In this document: piece after piece, positions 25,018 through 33,170 of the stretch | Position numbering within the stretch: position 1 is the first letter of the stretch | Layout: every line of letters starts with the position of its first letter | Source of the DNA: Arthrobacter sp. Soil762 | GTDB lineage: Bacteria > Actinomycetota > Actinomycetes > Actinomycetales > Micrococcaceae | Assembly (NCBI RefSeq): GCF_001428335.1 | Contig: NZ_LMSG01000012.1 | Coordinates: 379,136 to 443,135, forward strand | Direction: 5' to 3' | DNA: 64,000 nt | The notes under the pieces: model-generated | Databases searched by the model: none | The model's input: the letters and a program-made list of their open reading frames with translations, nothing else | What the model was told of the DNA's origin: nothing | Made by a program: the position numbers and the translations under genes

Positions 25018-25094
25018 AGGGCGGGAGCCGAAGTACGGCAGCGGCTGGGAGAGGACTGTGATGAAGGCGGGCAGTGCTTCGGGATGCGGTTCAC
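25014..25094 (-). CDS. possible 26-residue upstream ORF of the sugar-binding protein
   Basis: A GTG at 25094 has a strong AAAGGAG six bases upstream and opens a 26-codon frame (VNRIPKHCPP...). Its TGA overlaps the GTG start of the binding-protein gene by two bases. The frame is proline/serine-rich and unlike a structured protein. It may couple translation, or it may mark a frameshift in the binding-protein start. Confidence 0.4.
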   Translation of the reverse strand: MNRIPKHCPPSSQSSPSRCRTSAPAL

Positions 25095-25186
25095 TGTTGC
25101 TCCTTTGCAAAGGCTGACTGAAGGATTTTGGAGAAGACTGGTGGCTCGGCGGCCGTCCAACCCACCTGGCCAAGCATTGTTTATTT

Positions 25187-25205
25187 GGAATCTAAATTTA
25201 GTTCC
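25187..25205. promoter_or_regulatory. ROK operator between the importer and its regulator
   Basis: GGAATCTAAATTTAGTTCC contains the perfect palindrome CTAAATTTAG (25192-25201) flanked by GGAA and TTCC. It lies in the divergent intergenic region, where a repressor of the sugar operon would bind. AT-rich palindromes of this kind are typical ROK targets. Confidence 0.6.
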
Positions 25206-25246
25206 TCAAGTATTATGTGGTGCAGAGCACAGAGAGGTCAACACCC

Positions 25247-26449
25247 ATGACTGAAATATCCGTGGCAACGCCCCAATTACTACGTCGGGTGAGTGCCGGA
25301 GCCGTCCTTGACTTCATGCGCGCCTCAGAAGCGGTGACTGTCACCGAGGTCATGGAGGCCACCGGACTCACGCGGGCCACGGCCATTGCGGTATGCGAGG
25401 ACCTCATGCAGCGGGGCTGGATCCGGGAGCTGGAAAACCAGCGGGCCTTCGGCGGCTATCAGAAAGGCCGGCCTGCACGTCGGTTCGAACTCAACGAACG
25501 CGCAGGCTACGTTCTGGGCATGGACGTGGGTGTCTCCAAGGCCACCGTGGTGGTGTCGGATCTCCGTGGGAAGGCCCTAGGCAGGTCCAGCCAGCCGTTC
25601 GCGGAAGCAGACATCCCGGCCGAGGAACGCATCGCCGTCATTGACCGCACCGCCATGATGGCCCTGCACAGCGTGGGAGCCTCCCCCGATTCCGTTCTGG
25701 CGGTCTGCGCCGGCATTGCGGCGCCAGTGGACCGTAACGGCGAGGTGCTGGTGACGCAGCACTTCTGGGGACTGTTCGACGTCGGCCTGAAGGCTGCCCT
25801 GCGGGATCGGCGGGGCTGGACGGTATTGCTCGAGAACGACGCGAACCTGGCCGCACTCGGCGATCGCTGGAGGGGTGCCGCTGCCGGCGTGGACGACGTC
25901 GTGGTCATCCTCGCCAGCGAGCGCTTCGGCTCGGGAGTGATCGACGGCGGGCGGCTGCTGCACGGCCGGGGCGGAGGCGCCGGCGAGCTCGCCTTCCTCG
26001 ACATGGTGGAGGGTGTGGGAGATACCTACGGCATCGCCGCTTTGGCAAGGACGTGGGCGGCTGACGCCCTTTCCGGCAAGGCCAAAACATCCCTCCGGGA
26101 GTTTGCCGCCGAAGGAGTCGAGGCGGAGCAGGTCTTCGCGGCTGCTGCCGACGGAGATGCCGTGGCGCGGGCGATCCTCGAACGGCTCGCCGACAGGATG
26201 GCCAGGGTCATCGGGGCTCTGTCCACCATCATCAACCCGGAACTGGTGGTCATCGGCGGCGCCGTGGCCAAGTCTGCGGGCGTGCTGCTTGGGCCGATCG
26301 CCGAACGCCTGAAGGAATACACTGTCACTCCCGCGCGGGTGGCGGTTTCCCCGCTGGGCGATTCGATCGTGACCGTCGGCGCCGTACGGTGCGCCCTCGA
26401 CTATGTGGAAAAGAACACCCTGGACCTGGAGCTCGCAACGCAGGCCTAA
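25247..26449 (+). CDS. ROK-family transcriptional regulator
   Basis: The 400-residue protein has an N-terminal winged helix (about residues 10-75, EVMEATGLTRATAIAVCEDL) and a ROK sugar-kinase-like domain (GMDVGVSKATVVVSDLRG, ENDANLAALG, GGAGELAFL). The usual ROK zinc signature CxCGxxGC is not present. ATG 25247 is chosen because AGAGAGG stands nine bases upstream; GTG 25217 has none. It is divergent from the sugar importer and probably represses it until a sugar binds. Confidence 0.92.
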   Translation: MTEISVATPQLLRRVSAGAVLDFMRASEAVTVTEVMEATGLTRATAIAVCEDLMQRGWIRELENQRAFGGYQKGRPARRFELNERAGYVLGMDVGVSKATVVVSDLRGKALGRSSQPFAEADIPAEERIAVIDRTAMMALHSVGASPDSVLAVCAGIAAPVDRNGEVLVTQHFWGLFDVGLKAALRDRRGWTVLLENDANLAALGDRWRGAAAGVDDVVVILASERFGSGVIDGGRLLHGRGGGAGELAFLDMVEGVGDTYGIAALARTWAADALSGKAKTSLREFAAEGVEAEQVFAAAADGDAVARAILERLADRMARVIGALSTIINPELVVIGGAVAKSAGVLLGPIAERLKEYTVTPARVAVSPLGDSIVTVGAVRCALDYVEKNTLDLELATQA

Positions 26450-26457
26450 GCCACCCG

Positions 26458-27114
26458 CTACGGCTGCGGCTCCAGGGCGGCGGCAATCGGGAGTGTGCCG
26501 TCACTGAATTCGATGGTCCTCCCCGCCGTTTCGGGCAGGTCAAGCACCGCGGCGGCCACACTGGCCGTGTTACTGCGGGAGGTTGCCCGGCTGCCCTCCG
26601 TTCCGGGGTCCACTTCGATGAGCCCTGTCCCCGGCTGGTCCGTCAGCGTCCCCGGACCCAGGATGGTCCAGGCCAGTGCGGTGCCGCGCAGGTACTCATC
26701 CGCCGCCGCCTTGGCGTCCGCGTAGGCAAAGAAGCTGTTCTCCGCCGGGACGCCGTGGTCCGGCCCCGCGCCCAGGTAGGACACCATCACATAACGCCCG
26801 ACGCCGGCCTCCGCCGCCGCGTCCATCGACCGGATGGCCGCGTCCCGGTCCACCGCATAGGTGCGTTCCGGGCTTCCTCCCCCGGCCCCGGCGGACCAGA
26901 CCACGGCGTCATGGCCCCTGAGGGCGCCGGCGATTGCCGCCGTCGTCGAATTCTCAACGTCCAGCACCGACGGCGTAGCGCCGGTAGCCGCGACGTCAGC
27001 GGCATGGTCCGGGTTGCGGATGATCGACGTGACGCTGTGACCTTCGGTTGTAAGAAGCGTGGACAGGTGGAGGGCCACTTTGCCGTGGCCGCCGATGATA
27101 GCGATGCTGGTCAT
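26458..27114 (-). CDS. NAD(P)-binding oxidoreductase, atypical SDR
   Basis: The 218-residue protein begins with a nucleotide-binding loop IAIIGGHGKVALHLS and continues AVVWSAGAGGGSP and AYADAKAAADEYLRG. This is the NAD(P)H-binding atypical SDR family related to YtfG/NmrA. It lacks the full Tyr-x3-Lys catalytic motif of classic SDRs, although YADAK is close. The substrate is unknown. It converges on the ROK gene with 8 bp between them. Confidence 0.85.
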   Translation of the reverse strand: MTSIAIIGGHGKVALHLSTLLTTEGHSVTSIIRNPDHAADVAATGATPSVLDVENSTTAAIAGALRGHDAVVWSAGAGGGSPERTYAVDRDAAIRSMDAAAEAGVGRYVMVSYLGAGPDHGVPAENSFFAYADAKAAADEYLRGTALAWTILGPGTLTDQPGTGLIEVDPGTEGSRATSRSNTASVAAAVLDLPETAGRTIEFSDGTLPIAAALEPQP

Positions 27115-27130
27115 GCCCCCATTCTGCCCC

Positions 27131-27688
27131 TTATGCCCGTGTGCGGTAGCGGAGGTAGACCACGCCGTTGCCGAACCTGTGCTCCTCAAGGAGCTCCAGC
27201 CGCAGGTTCAGCCCGTCCGGCAGGAAGCGCAGTCCTCCTCCCACGGCCACCGGATTGAGGAACACGCGGCATTCGTCCACCAGCCCGGCGTTGAGCGCCG
27301 CAGCGGCCAAGGTGGGGCCACTGATGCCCATGTGCGCGTCCATGGCGTTCTTGAGGTCCCGGACGGCGTCGGGAACAAAGGTCCGCTCGATCCTGGTCTT
27401 GGCCGTGGATACGGCGGTGAGGGTTGTGGAGTAGACAACCTTGTCTGCCCCTTGCCAGATCCGTGCGAAGTCCCGGATGTAGTCCGGCTGATCGGGGGTA
27501 TCGAAGGTTTCCCAAGCCGACATGACCTGGTACATGCGGCGGCCGAAAAGGTAGGTGCCCACATCGCGTTCGAGATCATTGACGAACGTGTGGACTTCCT
27601 CGTCCGGTTCGCTCCAGCTGAAATTGCCGTCCGTATCCGCGACGTAGCCGTCGAGGGAGGCGATGCCTGAGTAGATGAGCTGGCCCAT
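27131..27688 (-). CDS. dihydrofolate reductase-like (RibD C-terminal) family protein
   Basis: The 185-residue protein belongs to the RibD_C/DHFR-like fold: LIYSGIASLDGYVADTDGNFSWSEPDEEVH at the start, FGRRMYQVM and a later GISGPTLAAAALNAGLVDECRVFLNPV. Many small actinobacterial members have no known substrate. ATG 27688 fits the conserved start; ATG 27697 is three codons upstream. It lies 16 bp from the SDR gene and may be co-transcribed with it. Confidence 0.85.
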   Translation of the reverse strand: MGQLIYSGIASLDGYVADTDGNFSWSEPDEEVHTFVNDLERDVGTYLFGRRMYQVMSAWETFDTPDQPDYIRDFARIWQGADKVVYSTTLTAVSTAKTRIERTFVPDAVRDLKNAMDAHMGISGPTLAAAALNAGLVDECRVFLNPVAVGGGLRFLPDGLNLRLELLEEHRFGNGVVYLRYRTRA

Positions 27689-27734
27689 GCGGCCCATTGT
27701 GCCGCCGTCGTCCGTCCTTGGATAGGCGCACCAC

Positions 27735-28517
27735 TCATTTGATGGTGAACTGCTGCGCCATGGTCCAGAGGTTGGTGGTGGTCCAGTAGATCAGGACGCC
27801 GATCGGGAAAAGGACTCCACCCACGCCGAAAATGATCGGCAGGGCATACAGGATTATCTTCTGCTGGCGCGCGAGGGGATTGTCTGCGGCTTCGTCAGGC
27901 ACGGTCCGGGCCACGATGCGTCGTTGCGTGATGAACTGCGAGGCCGTCATGGCCAGGATCATCACGATAGTCAGTACCAGGACCGCCGATGGGTCGCCGG
28001 CACTGCCGTGCAGCACCGACGCTGACAGCGGGGCTCCGAAAATGCTTGAGTCGTCGAACTGCACAGCCTGTTCGTGGGTCATCGCACCGATGCCTCGGTC
28101 CTGCCTGGCTGCCGTTGGGATGCCGGAGAGGACCTGGAAGAGCGCGAAGAAGAACGGCACCTGGATGAGCATCGGCAGGCAGGCGGACAGAGGGTTGGTT
28201 CCGTGTTCCTTGTAGAGGGCCATCTGTTCCTGGGCCATGGCCTGCCGGGACAGCGGATCGGTCTTGCCCTTGTACTTGTCCTGCAGCCTCTTCAGGTCCG
28301 GCTGCAGGAGCCGCATCCGGCGCTGGGCGCTGACCTGCCGCAAGAACACCGGAATCAGGGCGGCACGGATGATCAGCACGAGGCCGATGATGGACACAGT
28401 CCACGTCCAGCCGCTCGCCGCCGGCATGCCCATGGTGCTCAGGACGTCGTGGATTCCGACCATGATGGCGGACACAAGCCAATTGAACGGACCCATGATT
28501 GTTCCGAAGAAGTCCAC
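27735..28517 (-). CDS. yidC: YidC/Oxa1-family membrane protein insertase
   Basis: The 260-residue protein inserts membrane proteins with or without Sec. It has the YidC core with about five hydrophobic helices, the basic SAQRRMRLLQPDLKRLQDKYKGK cytoplasmic hairpin, and the conserved arginine in the first core helix (LVLIIRAALIPVFL). It is shorter than the main actinobacterial YidC and is not in the rnpA-yidC-jag context near oriC, so it is probably a second copy. GTG 28517 has GGGGGA six bases upstream. Confidence 0.9.
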   Translation of the reverse strand: MDFFGTIMGPFNWLVSAIMVGIHDVLSTMGMPAASGWTWTVSIIGLVLIIRAALIPVFLRQVSAQRRMRLLQPDLKRLQDKYKGKTDPLSRQAMAQEQMALYKEHGTNPLSACLPMLIQVPFFFALFQVLSGIPTAARQDRGIGAMTHEQAVQFDDSSIFGAPLSASVLHGSAGDPSAVLVLTIVMILAMTASQFITQRRIVARTVPDEAADNPLARQQKIILYALPIIFGVGGVLFPIGVLIYWTTTNLWTMAQQFTIK

Positions 28518-28613
28518 TGCAATCCCCCATCGCCACGTGCAGCAAAGCTACGGCGAAAAGCAGCGCATGTCACGGCCTTGCACCGCGGCAGGCACACAGT
28601 CTTGCGGGAAACA

Positions 28614-28647
28614 GAAAAGCCCCCGGAATCCGTGGATTCCGGGGGCT
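28614..28647 (-). terminator. intrinsic terminator of tRNA-Met
   Basis: AGCCCCCGGAATCC (28618-28631) and GGATTCCGGGGGCT (28634-28647) form a perfect 14-bp stem with a minimal loop, followed on the minus strand by TTTTCTGTTT. It lies just downstream of the tRNA. Confidence 0.9.
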
Positions 28648-28654
28648 TAGCCTG

Positions 28655-28728
28655 TAGCGGTGGGGAGGCTCGATCTCCCGACCTCACGATTATGAGTCGT
28701 GCGCTCTAACCAACTGAGCTACACCGCC
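28655..28728 (-). tRNA. tRNA-Met (CAT anticodon)
   Basis: The 74-nt minus-strand gene folds into a cloverleaf. The acceptor GGCGGTG pairs with CACCGCT, the D arm is GCTCAGTTGGTTAGAGC, the anticodon loop CTCATAA carries CAT, and the T arm contains GATCGAGCC. No CCA is encoded. The first base pair is G-C, which favours elongator Met over initiator. A lysidine-modified Ile tRNA cannot be excluded by eye. Confidence 0.93.
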
Positions 28729-28790
28729 ACGAATGAGAAAAACCTGCGCCAAGCCGGTCAAAAACCGCCTTGACACAGGCCCTCATCCAG

Positions 28791-28862
28791 AGCCCCCCAC
28801 CGGAATCGATCCGGTGACCTCGTTCTTACCAAGAACGCGCTCTACCACTGAGCTAGGGGGGC
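28791..28862 (-). tRNA. tRNA-Thr (GGT anticodon)
   Basis: The 72-nt minus-strand gene has acceptor GCCCCCC pairing with GGGGGGC, D arm GCTCAGTGGTAGAGC, anticodon stem CGTTC/GAACG around TTGGTAA (anticodon GGT) and T arm CCGGATCGATTCCGG. The CCA end is not encoded. It lies 62 bp upstream of tRNA-Met in the same direction, so the two are probably co-transcribed. Confidence 0.94.
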
Positions 28863-29043
28863 AACGAGTAAATACTCTACCGGAAGATTTGGCCACCAAC
28901 AAATCGGCTCCAGAACGGTGTCAAAGGCGCCAAAAGTGCCGGAAATTCGGGCTTCCTGGGCCCTCCGGACGGCCCATGACACGGCCGGGGGACGGATCCC
29001 TGAAGGGATGTGACCAAGCGAACTTAAGCAGCAACCTTAAAGC
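28863..29043. other. intergenic region between tRNA-Thr and the helicase terminator
   Basis: This stretch contains no convincing coding frame. It should hold the promoter of the tRNA-Thr/tRNA-Met unit on the minus strand, but no clear consensus pair was recognised. Confidence 0.4.
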
Positions 29044-29074
29044 AGAACGGGCCGGCAGGAAGCCGGCCCGTTCT
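29044..29074 (-). terminator. terminator of the DEAD-box helicase gene
   Basis: AGAACGGGCCGG (29044-29055) and CCGGCCCGTTCT (29063-29074) make a perfect 12-bp stem with a seven-base loop, 24 bp after the helicase stop. On the minus strand it is followed by GCTTTAAGG, a modest T-tract. Confidence 0.82.
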
Positions 29075-29097
29075 CAGTTCACTCTAGGAAGCAGTGG

Positions 29098-31341
29098 TTA
29101 CCACTTGTTGCGGGGCTTGAAGCCGCCTTCGGTGCGCGGCTTGCGTGCCGCGTCGGTGCCCACGCTGCGCTCGTTACGGTCGCTGAAGGAGCGGCCGCCG
29201 CGGTCAGCGGAGCTGCGCTCGCCGTCGGTCTTGCGGAATTCCTTCTTGAACCCGCCGTTGCCCTTGAAGTTGCCGCCACGGTCGCCGCCACCGGCGCCGC
29301 CGCCGGAGTAACCACCACGGTCGCCACCGCCGGAGTAACCGCCTCGCTCGCCGCCGCCACGGTTGCCCTGGTAGCCGCCGCGGTCGCCGCCACGGCTGCC
29401 CTGGTAGCCGCCACGCTCGCCGTCACCGGAAGGCTTGCGGCCGTTGTCCAGCTCGAGGTGGATCAGCTCGCCGCCGATCCGGGTGCGGGACAGAGCCTTC
29501 AGCTGGTCGGCACTGAGGTCCGCCGGGAGCTCCACGAGGGAGTGGTCCGCACGGATGTCGATGCCGCCGATCTGGGCCGAGGAGATGCCGCCTTCGTTGG
29601 CAATGGCGCCCACGATGGACCCCGGCATAACGCGCTGGCGGCGTCCGACGGCGATCCGGTAGGTGGCGTTGCCCTCGGTGAGCGTACGGGTCGGGCCACG
29701 TGAGCCGAAGCCGTCCTTGGAGCGCTCGCGCTTCTGGAAATCGGGAGCTGCGGCCAGTTCCTTGACCAGCAGAGGCTGACCGCCCTGGGCCATAACGGCC
29801 AGCGCAGCAGCGATCTCCGAGGCCGGCACGTTGTGCTCTTCCTCGTAGGAGGAGATGAGGTCGCGGAACGCGGCAACGTCCTCGGACTCGAGGGTTTCCG
29901 TGATGCGCTCGGCGAACTTGCCCAGGCGCAGCGTGTTCACGGTCTCGGCCGTGGGCAGGTGCATCTGCTCCACCGGCTGGCGCGTTGCCTTTTCGATGGA
30001 ACGCAGCAGGTACTTCTCCCGCGGCGTCATGAACAGGATGGCGTCGCCGGAACGGCCTGCACGGCCGGTGCGGCCGATGCGGTGGACGTAGGACTCGGTG
30101 TCGTGCGGGATGTCGTAGTTGACCACGTGGCTGATGCGCTCAACGTCAAGGCCACGGGCCGCGACGTCGGTGGCCACCAGGATATCGATGCGGCCTTCCT
30201 TCAGCGCCTCGACAGTGCGTTCGCGCTGCTGCTGCGGGATGTCGCCGTTGATGGCGGCAGCCTGGAAGCCGCGGGACTTCAGCTTGTCAGCCAGGTCCTC
30301 GGTAGCCATCTTGGTGCGCACGAAGGCGATAACGCCGTCGAACTCTTCAACCTCGAGGATGCGGGTGAGGGCGTCAAGCTTGTGCGGGCCCATGACCTGC
30401 AGGTACCGCTGGCGGGTGTTGGCGCCGGTGGTGGTCTTGGACTTGACCGAGATCTCGGCCGGGTTGTTCAGGTACTGCTTGGACATGCGGCGGATCTGGC
30501 TCGGCATGGTGGCCGAGAACAGTGCCACCTGGCGGTCCGACGGGGTCTGCTGGAAGATCTGCTCCACGTCTTCGGCGAAGCCCATGCGCAGCATTTCGTC
30601 AGCCTCGTCCAGCACCAGGTACTGGAGCTCGGACAGGTCCAGGGAACCCTTGGAGATGTGGTCGATCACACGGCCGGGAGTACCGACAACAACCTGGGCA
30701 CCGCGGCGCAGGCCGGCGAGCTGGGGGCCGTAAGCGGAGCCGCCGTAGACGGGGAGGACGGTGAAGTCATCGATGTGCTTGGCGTACGAGGTGAAGGCCT
30801 CGGCAACCTGGAGCGCGAGCTCGCGGGTCGGAGCCAGGACCAGGGCCTGGGTCTTGCGGGACGGGCCGTTGAGGTCGTGGAGCTCGGCCAGGCGGGACAG
30901 GGCCGGTACTGCGAATGCTGCAGTCTTACCGGTGCCGGTCTGGGCGAGGCCCACAACGTCGCGGCCTTCCAGCAGCAGCGGGATGGTTGCTGCCTGGATG
31001 GGGGAAGGCTTTTCGTAGCCGACGTCCATCAGGGCGGCGAGGACGCGGGCATCGATGCCGAGGTCGGCGAACTTGACGCCCTCTTCTTCTTCGGCTTCCT
31101 CAGCCTTGGCGGGAGCTTCGGTCTTAGCTACGGGAGCTTCTTCAACCTTGGCAGCAGGCGCTTCGGTCTGAGCGGCAGGCGCTTCTTCAACCTTGGCGGG
31201 GGCTTCTTCAGCGGGAGCGGCGGGCGCTTCGGCTTCAGTGGCGGCGGGCTCTGCTGCGGGGGCAACGGCCTCAGTGAACTCGACGGCGACGGTTTCGACA
31301 GTTACTGCTTCAACGGTGGCGTCATTTTGATTTTCGGGCAT
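29098..31341 (-). CDS. deaD: DEAD-box ATP-dependent RNA helicase (DeaD/CsdA type)
   Basis: The 747-residue helicase remodels RNA, typically in ribosome assembly and cold adaptation. Residues 1-85 are an Ala/Pro/Glu-rich tail with repeated PAAKVEEAP-like units. The core has FADLGID plus the Q motif, AQTGTGKT, PTRELALQ, DEAD, SAT and HRIGRTGRAG. A DbpA-type RNA-binding domain lies near 580-655, followed by a Gly/Arg-rich tail with RGGYQG and RGGYSG repeats (about 665-710). ATG 31341 has GAGGAAA eight bases upstream, after an unusually long structured leader. Confidence 0.96.
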   Translation of the reverse strand: MPENQNDATVEAVTVETVAVEFTEAVAPAAEPAATEAEAPAAPAEEAPAKVEEAPAAQTEAPAAKVEEAPVAKTEAPAKAEEAEEEEGVKFADLGIDARVLAALMDVGYEKPSPIQAATIPLLLEGRDVVGLAQTGTGKTAAFAVPALSRLAELHDLNGPSRKTQALVLAPTRELALQVAEAFTSYAKHIDDFTVLPVYGGSAYGPQLAGLRRGAQVVVGTPGRVIDHISKGSLDLSELQYLVLDEADEMLRMGFAEDVEQIFQQTPSDRQVALFSATMPSQIRRMSKQYLNNPAEISVKSKTTTGANTRQRYLQVMGPHKLDALTRILEVEEFDGVIAFVRTKMATEDLADKLKSRGFQAAAINGDIPQQQRERTVEALKEGRIDILVATDVAARGLDVERISHVVNYDIPHDTESYVHRIGRTGRAGRSGDAILFMTPREKYLLRSIEKATRQPVEQMHLPTAETVNTLRLGKFAERITETLESEDVAAFRDLISSYEEEHNVPASEIAAALAVMAQGGQPLLVKELAAAPDFQKRERSKDGFGSRGPTRTLTEGNATYRIAVGRRQRVMPGSIVGAIANEGGISSAQIGGIDIRADHSLVELPADLSADQLKALSRTRIGGELIHLELDNGRKPSGDGERGGYQGSRGGDRGGYQGNRGGGERGGYSGGGDRGGYSGGGAGGGDRGGNFKGNGGFKKEFRKTDGERSSADRGGRSFSDRNERSVGTDAARKPRTEGGFKPRNKW

Positions 31342-31749
31342 AGGGAAATTTCCTCATCCATAGGGGGCCAGGCGGCACAACCCGAGGTGAGCGGAGCCGC
31401 AGTACATGTGCCGTGGGTGCCGGGCATACATTGACCGGCCGGTCACTTAGAAGTCCGGCGCTTTCGCAATCCCGTGGCAGGACTTCCCGCTGCATCTCTT
31501 GGCTGCTATCCCAGCAGTCTGTACAGCGTTTTCTTTAGCCGGCTCTCCCTATGAAAATGCCCGCATCACAATAGCGGGCCCCAACACTTGCCAGTCCTGC
31601 CTCAAAAATTGGGCAGGAATAAGGGATTTCCGGAGTGGGGGATGTTTCAAGTGTAAGGTACAGATCCGCTTTGCGGCTAATTGAACGCACGACGGCGGCG
31701 GTGAGCTTGCGCACACGGCCGTCAGTTCCATACGGCTGAGGCCGTAACG
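31342..31749 (-). promoter_or_regulatory. long structured leader of the helicase gene
   Basis: The 408 bp between the helicase and the MOSC gene contain no convincing gene. They do contain stable hairpins: GCCCGC/GCGGGC (31559-31564 with 31574-31579), TCCTGCC/GGCAGGA (31595-31601 with 31612-31618) and CTGCT/AGCAG near 31503-31517. Cold-shock helicase genes often have long 5' UTRs that control expression by structure, which fits. The promoter was not pinned down. Confidence 0.5.
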
Positions 31750-32403
31750 CTACCGTCCCAGCCGCCGCAAGAGCGCCTCAAAGGTGTCGTGGTACTCGGG
31801 CTGGAGGCGGATCTCACCGTCGGCGTCGGCATCCCGCAACGCTTCCATGGACTCAAGGTCAGGTTCGCTGAACCACTTTCCGATGGTGATGCCATGGGTC
31901 GGCACGAAAAGCCGGTGGATGTGGTCGCCGGCCTGGATGGTACCGGTGCGGATCACGCGCAGGTAGGTACCAACCCGGCCCGCTTCCGTGAAACGCCTGA
32001 CCCATTGCGGCTCCCCCATCCGACGCTGGAAGGCGGCGCACGGGACGCGCGGCGAGGTGACTTCAACTTCGACGTCGAGCCCGATCTTCCAGCGTTCCCC
32101 AATCACTGCCCCGGTGGTTTCGATGCCCGCAACACGGAGGTTCTCGCCGAAGATCCCGGGCGGGACGTCGCGCTGAAGCTCCTTCGCCCAGTAGTCGGCA
32201 TCATCCTGGGAGTAGGCGTAGATGGCCTGGTCCTCCCCGCCATGGTGGACCCGGCTCGCCTGGACGTCACCGTGGAGGCCGAGTTTGTGTACCTTAACGG
32301 GACCTTCCACCGGCCGCTTGTCGATGGCGGTGACTCCCACGCTGCCTTCATCGGGAAGGAGCTGGTGGACGCGGCAGACGGCTAGCACTGATGCGGTTTC
32401 CAT
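31750..32403 (-). CDS. MOSC-domain protein (YiiM-like)
   Basis: The 217-residue protein has the MOSC pattern LGLHGDVQASRVHHGGEDQAIYAY (about residues 42-65) and the conserved cysteine in SPRVPCAAFQRRMG near 128. MOSC domains handle sulfur for molybdenum-cofactor proteins. YiiM-type members contribute to resistance to N-hydroxylated base analogues. ATG 32403 is preceded at six bases by TACACT (32410-32415), a leaderless arrangement. Confidence 0.9.
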   Translation of the reverse strand: METASVLAVCRVHQLLPDEGSVGVTAIDKRPVEGPVKVHKLGLHGDVQASRVHHGGEDQAIYAYSQDDADYWAKELQRDVPPGIFGENLRVAGIETTGAVIGERWKIGLDVEVEVTSPRVPCAAFQRRMGEPQWVRRFTEAGRVGTYLRVIRTGTIQAGDHIHRLFVPTHGITIGKWFSEPDLESMEALRDADADGEIRLQPEYHDTFEALLRRLGR

Positions 32404-32574
32404 GGCTCCAGTGTAGGGTTCCCGGCGTTCCAGCCGCCGTTGGAACCGGAGATGGGCAGTTCTCACCCGTTTCGTGCTCGCAGCCGGACCGGGCAGAGAC
32501 TACGCTGATTTCAGGATTGAGCTTCCGGCGCACGGCTGCGCCCACATTCAGCATGGACTACCAAGGGGGACGTC

Positions 32575-33168
32575 ATGGACCCGGAAAAGGACCAAGGCAA
32601 CGGTCCGGACAAGGACCTGGCCAAAGGCCAGGGCACCGGTCAAGGCAAGGACCAGGGCGCGCCGAAGCCGCCTCCGTGGCAGGTTCCCAAGCCGGAGCTG
32701 CGCCCCGAACTCCTGAACCAGCCCACCCCGTCGGTGGATCCGTTCGCTAAGGACCGCGAGCGCCAGACCCAAGATGCGGCCGCGCGCAAGAAGCGCTCCC
32801 AACGCCGCACCGTCGTCGTGGGGTTGGGAGTCACGGCCCTCCTCGCCGGCACCATCACCGCCGTCGTGGCCAGCAACCAGGATGAACCCGAGTACGCCCA
32901 GGTCTGTTTCAACGACGAAACCGGCGAACGCGTCGAGGATACGCAGTGCAACAGCTCGGCCGGCCGGAGCGGCGCACTATTCGCGTGGTACTTCTACTCC
33001 CGCGGCGCCAGCGTGCCAGCGGTGGGGCAGAACCGGTCCTCATATCCGAGCTATACCAGCACCATCCCCAGCGGCGCCAAGGCATCCACCGGGTACAGCA
33101 CCAAGGGCGGCACAGTCAGCAGGGGCGGCTTTGGCAGCAGCTCCAAGGGCTCAAGTACGGGGGGTTAG
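32575..33168 (+). CDS. YgiB-like (DUF1190/UPF0441) membrane-anchored protein
   Basis: The 197-residue protein has a charged Gly/Lys/Asp-rich N-terminus (1-50), a single hydrophobic anchor (about 80-100) and an extracytoplasmic part with two cysteines (YAQVCFNDETGERVEDTQCN). The Ser/Gly-rich end TVSRGGFGSSSKGSSTGG closely parallels the TVTRGGFG...SMGG end of E. coli YgiB as I remember it. Together with the YgiC-like gene 2 bp downstream, this strongly suggests the YgiB-YgiC pair. Function is unknown. The start has GGGGGAC upstream. Confidence 0.78.
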   Translation: MDPEKDQGNGPDKDLAKGQGTGQGKDQGAPKPPPWQVPKPELRPELLNQPTPSVDPFAKDRERQTQDAAARKKRSQRRTVVVGLGVTALLAGTITAVVASNQDEPEYAQVCFNDETGERVEDTQCNSSAGRSGALFAWYFYSRGASVPAVGQNRSSYPSYTSTIPSGAKASTGYSTKGGTVSRGGFGSSSKGSSTGG

Positions 33169-33170
33169 GC

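Noticed and set aside
29833..31434. A 530-codon plus-strand frame over the helicase gene
   Set aside because: It is the mirror of the DEAD-box coding sequence. The opposite strand carries every helicase motif, so this frame is not a gene.
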